DNA of 64,000 nt, from NCBI GenBank assembly GCA_038373885.1, contig JAWZYV010012514.1:124001-188000 (forward strand), given 5' to 3'. Source of the stretch: Cheiracanthium punctorium. Taxonomy: Eukaryota > Arthropoda > Arachnida > Araneae > Cheiracanthiidae. Positions 57,350 to 64,000 of the stretch are shown one piece after another. Made by a program: the position numbers and the translations under genes. Under the pieces are notes generated by a model, which ran no database searches, was not told where the DNA came from, and saw only the letters and a list, made by a program, of their open reading frames with translations. Positions within the stretch are counted from its first letter, which is position 1. Every line of letters begins with the position of its first letter.

Positions 57350-57740
57350 CCTTTAACGCGCAGTGTTCCCACTCTGGGAACACCACACTCTGACGTTTGG
57401 ACGGTTGCCAGTCACGAAGAATAGATTGGATTTCTATAAAAATAGCTGCGGGTGACATACCACCACGACCGTCCTTTACTTTTTAGCACGTGGTTTCCCG
57501 TAAACAAAATGGTCCCGATTATTTTTAAACAGCACTGGCATCTGCTGAAAAAGGGAAGAATGCGAGAACAGCTGGATGGATTGCCCCATTGCTGAAAAAA
57601 GGGCAGCCGTTGCCATCGCTCCACTGAACGACCAACAAGAGGGCGGGCGATCGAAACGTTCATCACTTTCCACAGATCCGCCATCTTGTTGGTTGTTAAG
57701 TCGAGAGTTGTTAAGTCGGAAAGGGTTGCGCCTCAAAGGG
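57350..57740 (+). mobile_element. TTAA-A element, right TTAA mutated
   Basis: TTAA at 57346-57349; starts CCTTTAACGCGCA and ends GCGCCTCAAAGGG followed by TTGA. The centre is deleted (CCACAGATCCGCCATC). It borders the tandem duplication to its right. Confidence 0.85.
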
Positions 57741-58153
57741 TTGACGAAGCACACTCATTCCTAATGAACGGTACTGTTGTAAAGATACAGGGTGCCCGAT
57801 AATGGTTGGGATAAACTTTAAGGGGAGGTAAGGCATATTATAAGGATTCAGATTACACAGCAAACGAGGAAAAGACTTTGACTTTTGGAAGGAGTATGAA
57901 GTATAATCACTTTGGAAGAAGTGTTGAAACAATAGTGAACTTTCCGACCATGGTTCTGAACTGAAGACTGGACTTTTGGAAGAGGTGTGAAGTAGTCACT
58001 TTGGAAGAAGTGTTGAAACAATAGTGAACTTCCCGACCATGGTTCTGAACTGAAGGCTGGAGTTTTGGAAGAAGTGTTGAAATAATAGTGAAATTTCCGA
58101 CCATTGCTCTGAACTGAAGACTGGACTTTTGGAAGAGGTGAGAAGTAATCACT

Positions 58154-58223
58154 TGGTGGTTGTTAAGTCGACGATGGCAACGGCTGACTTTTTGAAGCAT
58201 TGTGAAAGGTTGCGACTCGAAGG
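58154..58223 (+). mobile_element. TTAA-A right-end fragment
   Basis: GTTGTTAAGTCG, GATGGCAACGGCTG, AAGCATTGTGAAAGGTTGCG and CGAAGGG are the family's right end. It sits at the start of the second duplication copy, so the duplicated block included part of the MITE. Confidence 0.7.
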
Positions 58224-58327
58224 GTTGACGAAGCAACTCGAGTTCATAATGAACTGGAACTGTTGTAAAGATACAGGGTGCTCGATAATTGTTGGGATAA
58301 ACTTTAAGGGGAGGTAAGGCATATTAT

Positions 58328-58603
58328 CCCATTTGTGCCTGGATATTTTTGCGACTTTCTTCGATTTTTACTGATAACTGAAATAATAGATAAATTTCTG
58401 ATGTCAACTTCTTGAACAAGGCATGATTTCTTTTAAAATCATTATGCATAAAAATCGAAATATCAACATCTTACTGGGTCATGTTAAAATATTTTGTAGA
58501 GTTGAGGATTAATACTCATGAATAAAGGATAGGAAAAATAAATAACGTTTTCGACTAATAGTGAAAATGCCGTCCCAAAAAAGGGACACTAGGCATAAAT
58601 GGG
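58328..58603. mobile_element. TTAA-F element, 276 bp
   Basis: Ends CCCATTTGTGCCTGG and the inverse of CCCATTTATGCCTAG. Flanks are TTAT (58324-58327) and TTAA (58604-58607). The first duplication copy has GGCATATTATAAGGATTC at 57831-57848 without it, an empty-site comparison. Confidence 0.75.
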
Positions 58604-59084
58604 TTAAAAGGATTCACATTACACAGGAAACGAGGAAAAGACTTTGTCTTTTGGAAGGAGTATGAAGTATAATCACTTTGGAAGAAGTGCTGAAACAATA
58701 GTGAACTTTTCGACCATGGTTCTGAACTGAAGACTGGAGTTTTGGAAGAAGTGTTGAAATAATAGTGAAATTTCCGACCATGGCTCTGAACTGAAGACTG
58801 GACTTTTGGAAGAAGTGTGAAGTAATCACTTTGGAAGAAGTGTTGAAACAATAGTGAACTTCCGACCATGGTTCTGAACTGAAGACTGGAGTTTTGGAAG
58901 AAGTGTTGAAATAATAGTGAAATTTCCGACCATGGTTCGTCAAAAACTGATATCTTTTACAGAAAACATGTGACTAAAATGAATAGCTTAAAAATTCTAT
59001 TTGATTTCTTTTGTGAAAATTTTGGATACACGCAATGAAGAAGTTAAAGGGTTAAGTAGTTGTTAAGAAGTTAAAGGGACACTA

Positions 59085-59230
59085 ACACTTTTCCCAAAGC
59101 GATTATTAATAGGTAAGTGACCGCGTTTTTGACCTCACACTCCTATGCGATTCAGGTGCCTCATTATGTGCCTCATCTCTCCTTAAAATTTCTCGCAATC
59201 GTTTTAGTACACTCTGTAAATTACGTATCA
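59085..59230. mobile_element. Half copy of the 3119 MITE family
   Basis: CGATTATTAATAGGTAAGTGA, CGTTTTTGACCTCACACTCCTATGCGATTC and a TTTAGTACACTCTGTA end match the right half of 3119-3534. Confidence 0.4.
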
Positions 59231-59335
59231 TTACGTTCCCCATAACGGCCCTATTTAAGAAAAAAAGAATTTTTCTACGTCGTAGTGAATTTCACCACTA
59301 CGACACTATGGGCGGCACTGCGTTAGAAAACTGAA

Positions 59336-59560
59336 GCCTCACGATGTCCGAGTGGATCAGTCACTTTTCATGGTACATGGCTGAAGTGTGAAGGTCCAGC
59401 GCCCGTGCTTAGTGCGCGGCTGTCGATCTAACGGGCTTGAGTTTTGGTCAGTCTTCTCCACACGTAACGTAAATCCGCGTTAAAATCCCTTAAAAAGTTC
59501 TTCGCCCATGGCACGCCCCTTTAGGCAGGTAGCTTTTCTTTAACAACAAAACCTAACCAA
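59336..59560 (+). mobile_element. SINE of the 1513 family
   Basis: GCCTCACGATGTCCGAGTGGATCAG resembles a tRNA A-box head. GTGTGAAGGTCC, GTCGATCTAACGGG, TTTTGGTCAGTCTTCTCC, GTAACGTAAATCCGCG and GGCAGGTAGC follow as in its relatives. The B box is degenerate. Confidence 0.65.
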
Positions 59561-59935
59561 ACCGTTAAAAAACCAACTGGGCGAACTAAGTGAACGAGCT
59601 GGGATTTTTTTTACGTTAGTTTAATTAAAAAAGGAATTAAAAATTGCGTGTGATAGGTTTAAATAGTTACTAAACTTGATAAAGTCTGAGGCAAAATTCT
59701 ACATAGCGTTCTATTTTCATCTGCTGAATCATGGAGGAATTAAATATCCAAGTTGGGCATTCCGTATGAACTGTTTTTATCTGTAATGTATTAATCGTTT
59801 GAGTCATGTAATGGTGATATTAGATTATGAATTCTTAAAATTGGAAATTTGTTACGATAATATGAATTAAAGCATGAGATACCGTGTTAATAAATATTGG
59901 CTACATACTAAAATTAAGTGAAATTAAAAGTAGAC
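59561..59935. other. Unassigned interval
   Basis: AT-rich sequence between two SINE copies. Nothing recognised. Confidence 0.45.
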
Positions 59936-60165
59936 CCTGCCATGACAAAATGGATAAGACACTGAACAGGGTATACGGCTTAAGTCTGAAGGTCCCGCGT
60001 TCGGGCCTACCGCACGGCTCTCCATCTAACGGTCTGGAATTCCGATCGGTTTTCTCCAGATGTAACGGGAATACGCATTAGAACCCCCTTTAAAAAGTCC
60101 TCTGACGCAAGACATCCCTCCGCAGGCAGATGAACCCACGTGTAGGCTTGCCATAACCAAACGCA
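59936..60165 (+). mobile_element. SINE of the 1513 family
   Basis: GACAAAATGGATAAGACACTG, GTCTGAAGGTCCCGCGTTCGGGCC (B-box-like), CCATCTAACGGTC, TTTTCTCCAGATGTAACGGGAATACG and GGCAGATGAACCC. The tail is A/C-rich (AACCAAACGCACCCAAAAAAAC). The 65-codon frame here reads through it. Confidence 0.7.
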
Positions 60166-60780
60166 CCCAAAAAAACACCTTAAAACTCAAAATTCTGTAT
60201 CTTAATAAACTACGGGGTTTGGGGGCATGTTCATTTTGGCATGTGAATTTACAGTCACTTTATGAAAAAAAAATCTGATGTGGCAATATATTACTTCCTT
60301 GTACGTCTATTAAATCAAAAATATCTCCGGCTCTAACTTCATCTAAACTTATTGTGTTTGAAAGAGATAAAATTACTGCAGTCATACTAAGGTTTAGCGA
60401 TTTCTAGCCAAATATTTGCGATATCCCCAAGCTGGGCTCCATTTGAAAGATTTGTTTTTGACCCTCCATTGGGCGGTATTTCGCCAACAAGCCACCCACC
60501 AAGCTAGTCTGCGAGATTTTGGGGATAGCCAAAGTAGTCATTGACCACAATGACTCGCGACCCCCAAGAGGGGCGCAGAGCATTTGCAGGTGGGGGGGGG
60601 CGTGTTGAAAACCAAAGAGCACGTAGTGATCCATGTTTTTTTTTTAAATCATCTTATTTATTCTCATTTTTACTCAAAAATATATCCATTTTCGCTTAAA
60701 ATGTTCATTCAAACTTGACTGATAACATTATTTTATAGAAAATTCAACTCAATGTTCATTGTTCAAGATTAAAAAAACTG
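60166..60780. other. Unassigned interval with G run
   Basis: CTCGCGACCCCCAAGAGGGGCGC near 60552 and a G run at 60591-60600 suggest an old hAT interior (compare the right end at 60868). The 76-codon minus frame is not recognised. Confidence 0.35.
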
Positions 60781-60868
60781 TATGTGTGCTGAAAAATGTG
60801 AGGGGGGGGGCGCCACCGTAACTTTGCCTCCGTTGGGGGAAGCGACGTTAAAAGGTTGAGAACCGCTG
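60781..60868. mobile_element. hAT right end (CAGCGGTTCTCAACC)
   Basis: The plus strand ends GTTAAAAGGTTGAGAACCGCTG, the inverse of the widespread hAT terminus CAGCGGTTCTCAACC. A G-rich run precedes it. No matching left end was identified. Confidence 0.5.
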
Positions 60869-61474
60869 CCTTCATGTATTTAAAGTCATATAGCTGACCC
60901 TGTCAATAAATGACCCAGTCGATTGCAATCAAACACAGGAGATGCACAGTTAGATGTCACAATAATTCTAAAAACAAAACTTCGACATTCTACAGTTAAA
61001 AGTTTTAAGAGTTATGCAAAAATACGAAATTATTTTTGGGCGCCCAATCGGGCTCCCGAAATTTTTCGCTATTGCATTAATACTTCCTTTTACTCCGTAC
61101 AAGGAAGTAAAAAAAAAAGGACAACTTCCTAACAGAAAAATGCAAATGAGAAATCAAACTTTTATAAAATTTATATTAAAAAAACGGGGCCCGTTTTCTT
61201 TCCAGCAAATCTATTTTAAGCTCGGGCTCGTAACTCCGCCGAGAAGAAATCGCACAAAAGGCGTAACTCTTCAAATGATGCCGTTTGACTGCTTTCATAT
61301 GCAAAAGTGGAAATTTCTTCTTTGTATGTCGGAGAAGTGCTTCGAACGTATGACTCGGTGCTTCGTTCGAAAACTTTCCCCGAATATAAATAATAGAGTG
61401 AAATGAAAGACGTTTTGCATATTTTCTCTTTGATTCTCCACGGAGTGTCAAAAAAGTGGACTGTATAAAACTGT
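60869..61474. other. Unassigned interval with opposing open frames
   Basis: The plus 130-codon frame (61014-61406) and minus 142-codon frame (61176-61604) overlap on opposite strands. Neither has motifs I recognise. The minus one runs into TTAA-E, so it is probably chance. Confidence 0.4.
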
Positions 61475-61541
61475 TATTAATAGGAAACGCGAAGGTATTT
61501 TTGAGTTGAACTTTCTTTCTCCTGAAGATTGTGTTTCTTAA

Positions 61542-62053
61542 CCCTCTCGTCACCGAATTATGAAAAATCGGAGAAAAAAAAAATCTATCTAGCATTGAAT
61601 GCATCCGAAATACTATTATAAATCATGCAAAAATATTTTTTTTCTAATGTCGATTCATATTAGATTTTTCTAATATTCATTTCTGCATTTTCGAAGCATT
61701 TTGTTAGGCTAAAATGAATCTAAAAGGATGCACCAATTAGGTAAAGATTGAGGAATAAGAAAAAAGCTATACTTACCCTAAAAAGAAAAAAAAACGGTTA
61801 AAAAACAGCGTCCCTATTTTCTTAATTTTTCTCCTGAAACAATGAAACGAAAACTGTCAAAACTGATCTAAATGGACTCGTACTGCAATCGAGGCACTAT
61901 TTATGCATCGAGTGAAGAGCCTCCTATACTTTCTACATGAATGAATGATATGGATATCACTGAAAGAAAAAAAATACTCAATTCAACTGTTTTCTCTCAA
62001 AATATTGCTATTTGAAGTAGGAGCCTCCTATGAGGTTCAGGGTGACGAGAGGG
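61542..62053. mobile_element. TTAA-E element, 512 bp, flanked by a ~67-bp duplication
   Basis: Ends CCCTCTCGTCACCGAA and the inverse of CCCTCTCGTCACCCTGAA. Flanks are TTAA (61538-61541) and TCAA (62054-62057). The 67 bases to the left (61475-61541), TTAATAGGAAACGCG...GTTTCTTAA, recur to the right (62054-about 62125). The duplicate is bounded by TTAA at both ends. Confidence 0.75.
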
Positions 62054-62181
62054 TCAATAGGAAACGCGAAGGTATTTTTGGAATTGAACTTCCTTTCTCC
62101 TGAAGATTCTGTTTGTGTTTTCTTAAAAGTTGGTTTTTCACTACTGGTGTGTGGGTGTGGTTTCTTTTTTTCGCCCTTTAA

Positions 62182-62360
62182 CCCTTTGAGGCGCAACCCT
62201 TTCCCAATGCTGAAAAAGGGCAGCCGTTGCCATCGCTCCACTTAACGACCAGCAACAGGGCGGACGATCGAAACATTCATCGCGTGCCACAGATCGAGAG
62301 ACCCTTTTCTGATGACAGCTGGCTGTGCCGCACAGCCAGCTGTCGACAAAAAATGGGTCT
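62182..62360 (-). mobile_element. TTAA-A right half, inverted
   Basis: TTAA at 62178-62181; CCCTTTGAGGCGCAACCC through the arm to the centre (GATGACAGCTGGCTGTGCCGCACAGCC) and AAAAAATGGGTCT. The left half is missing. Confidence 0.85.
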
Positions 62361-62419
62361 TATTTGCTCGGCCGGCGAACTCGCCGACCGGCGCCCCATG
62401 TATTAAGAATTTTTTTGTG

Positions 62420-62600
62420 GGAATTTTTTTTAAGTTTGAATTACGCTTGCTATGTCAAGCTTAATGCAAGTTGGGCAAGCGTAAACTTGAACATTTGATT
62501 CAAGCTCGCATTATGCTTACACGCTTGAAAATTTCAAGCTTAATTCAAGTTTGTGGACTTGATAAATCAAGCTTACTGCAAGTTGGATGCAAATTTTCTG
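62420..62600. repeat. Short CAAGCTT/AAGCTTG-rich repeat tract
   Basis: TTACGCTTG, TCAAGCTTAATGCAAGTTGGGCAAGCG, TCAAGCTCGCATTATGCTTAC and TCAAGCTTACTGCAAGTTGG repeat in both senses. This is a degenerate tandem or inverted repeat. No gene. Confidence 0.5.
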
Positions 62601-62785
62601 TGCTGTCTGGGGAGCACCAGGCTAAAGTCCGAGTTCCTCCCACTATGGCCCACTAAAAATGGAAGACGCCCCCCTCTGCCCATCGCCTCCTTATCGGGGG
62701 GGGGGCATCTGGCACCGCAGGCGGTTGTCAGAGGCCATAAAGAAACAAAAACAACAACAACAACAACTTTTAATAAATGCGCACG
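62601..62785 (+). mobile_element. SINE-like 3' part with (AAC)n tail
   Basis: GAGTTCCTCCCACTATGGCCCA, AATGGAAGACGCC, GCCCATCGCCTCC, GGCACCGCAGGCGGTTG and CAGAGGCCATAA followed by AACAACAAC match 63588-63715. Complementary frames here are repeat readings. Confidence 0.6.
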
Positions 62786-63299
62786 ATCATAAAAAAAACT
62801 CTTTTCTTCGGCAAATGTTAACTCGTCACAAAACGCCAAAGAAAACAATACGGAGCAGTCCGTAAAGTGTTAAAGCTCTTCCAATTATGCAGTTTCGTCA
62901 CTTACGTATGCAGAAGTTTAAATTTTCCTGATTATGCAGGAGCGTGTGGAGTACTTCAAAAGCCAACTCCGCGCTATCATGTTGAAAGTTTCCACGCATA
63001 TATATACAGTATATACATTAGAACTAAACTAAGCGTAACTGAAAAGGTTTACACATTCCTCTGGATTAACAATATTCCGAGGAGTGTACAAGTGGGGACT
63101 CTTAATTTTTTTTTTTTTTTTTTACTATCGAACTTTCCACAAAAAAAGCTTTCGTTTTGATTTAAAAAAAAAGATGTTGTCGACATTTTTTAAAAGTTGG
63201 TTTTCGGTGAAGAAACTTCTTATTGTCAACCTATTTGCTTTATTGTAAATGAAATTCGTTAGTTTATGCAAGGCAAGGTAAATTCTAAATTGGACTGTT
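62786..63299. other. Unassigned interval with poly-T tract
   Basis: A run of about 19 T at 63105-63123. The 97-codon frame at 62867-63160 reads into it. No homology recognised. Confidence 0.4.
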
Positions 63300-63715
63300 C
63301 AAGATTATAATTTTGTCCCGCAGTGGACTGGGCGCTAAACTCCGTTCCCATAAGAACACGGCAAGTGAAGCAGCATCTGGCTTGGCCAGTGCTTGGGAGG
63401 GACTTCCCCCTCTCGGCCCGCCCGCTGTGGAACCGTGCACGCTCATGGGAGCTGGTGCACGTAAAATCCGTCGTGGCTCCAAAGTCCTCCAAGTTGTTAA
63501 ACGATACCTCTGGGGGTGCCGATTTCGGGGGGTGGGTCCCTCCTCTGGAATGGGTTCAAAATTACGGGACCCCGAGCTAAGACGGACTTCCTCCCACTGG
63601 GGCTCATTGAAATGGAAGCCGCTCCTTCGGCCCATCGCCTGCCTATATAGGGGGATCTGTCACCGCAACGCGGTTGCCAGAGGGCATTAGCAGCAACAAC
63701 AACAACAACAACAGA
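63300..63715 (+). mobile_element. SINE-like repeat with (AAC)n tail
   Basis: GTGCACGTAAAATCCGTCGTGGCTCCAA matches the sequence following the tRNA-like part near 12600. GGACTTCCTCCCACTGGGGCTC, GAAATGGAAGCCGC and CCAGAGGGCATTAGCAGC plus (AAC)n match 62601-62785. GC-rich. The four overlapping frames of 77-125 codons are on both strands and have no recognised domain. Confidence 0.6.
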
Positions 63716-63724
63716 TTATAATTT

Positions 63725-63960
63725 TTTTTTCTACGGGCGGGAACTTACCGATTAGGCATTGTCCCATACAACTAACTGCCCGAAGGTGTTGCCATTTTAT
63801 TATGGGGGGCACCCAGTGGGCGGCCAGCGTTATCCCCTAGGAAGGGACGGACACAATGACAGCCACGCCCAGTCGGGGATCGAACCCCGGCGGCCGGGAG
63901 TTGAACCCGAAACCGGAGTACACGGTAAAAAAAAGTCGGAAACGTTACCCCAAAATATGG
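63725..63960 (-). mobile_element. tRNA-like SINE copy (compare 11640-12640)
   Basis: CCGATTAGGCATTG, CCCGAAGGTGTTGCC, GGGGGGCACCCAGTGGGCGGCCAGCG and CGGGGATCGAACCCCGG (B box on the minus strand) match the interrupted copy. The site of the hAT insertion in that copy is uninterrupted here. Confidence 0.6.
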
Positions 63961-64000
63961 GCAGCTCTTGTAGTTTAAAATTGCAGAAACGTTTCCGAAC

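Larger units (their letters stand above)
57741..58945 (+). repeat. Tandem duplication containing a 66/88-bp minisatellite
   Basis: 57733-58140 is repeated at 58216-58945 (GGGTTGACGAAGCA, GTAAAGATACAGGGTGC, TTTAAGGGGAGGTAAGGCATATTAT). Inside are units with GGAAGAAGTGTTGAAACAATAGTGAA, GACCATGGTTCTGAACTGAAGACTGG, spaced alternately about 66 and 88 bp: three in the first copy, four in the second. Frames of about 104-109 codons on the minus strand are repeat readings. Confidence 0.8.

Noticed and set aside
61014..61604. Overlapping 130- and 142-codon frames as a host gene
   Set aside because: They overlap on opposite strands, the minus one crosses a transposon border, and no motif or splice structure is evident.
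63285..63690. GC-rich frames of 116 and 125 codons
   Set aside because: They overlap on both strands of a SINE-like repeat with an (AAC)n tail that recurs at 62.6 kb.

Overview
The window looks like intergenic nuclear DNA from an invertebrate genome. It is AT-rich, has no operons, and contains no host gene that I can support. Tc/hAT/Helitron/piggyBac-type DNA transposons, tRNA-derived SINEs and a LINE relic point to an animal. The mix (Helitrons ending ...CTAGT, many TTAA-flanked elements, GTF2IRD2/ZBED-like hAT) fits an arthropod, perhaps an arachnid, but that is inference. Nearly all short open frames fall in repeats. The only recognisable protein homologies are decayed or partial transposon proteins: a LINE RNase H/C-terminal relic (19.3-20.0 kb, minus), a Helitron PIF1-helicase tail (42.2 kb, minus), a GTF2IRD2-like hAT transposase tail (45.7-46.2 kb, plus) and a second hAT dimerisation domain (50.8-51.1 kb, minus).

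The dominant component is a family of short non-autonomous elements, here called TTAA-A: about 19 copies and fragments, roughly 6.9 kb or 11% of the window. They start CCCTTTAACGCGCA, end TGCGCCTCAAAGGG and are flanked by TTAA. This is the signature of piggyBac-type transposition, and several copies are supported by matching empty sites elsewhere in the window. Each has a subterminal hairpin and a central inverted repeat with arms of about 120 bp. At least six further TTAA-flanked families (B to G) occur here.

Layout: 0-2 kb is a Helitron carrying a SINE with a perfect 14-bp duplication. 2-12 kb holds MITEs, R2 and R1 tandem repeats, and element B. 11.6-12.8 kb is a tRNA-type SINE split by a hAT MITE. 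14.5-24.4 kb is an array of four diverged S repeats of about 2-2.9 kb, each with different insertions, including a 36-bp minisatellite and a duplicated LINE relic. 24.6-26.2 kb holds three hAT elements, two of them sharing one 8-bp target. 28.2-31.5 kb is a Helitron cluster. 31.6-36.8 kb holds TIR elements and a long hairpin. 40.2-54.3 kb is a large inverted duplication (arms of about 2.85 kb) whose left arm has taken up four insertions, including a 4.5-kb hAT nest; the right arm keeps the empty sites. 54.5-64 kb holds more TTAA elements, tandem repeats and SINEs.

The elements interact only as a nested insertion record. I see no cellular pathway. All homology calls come from reading the sequence by eye.
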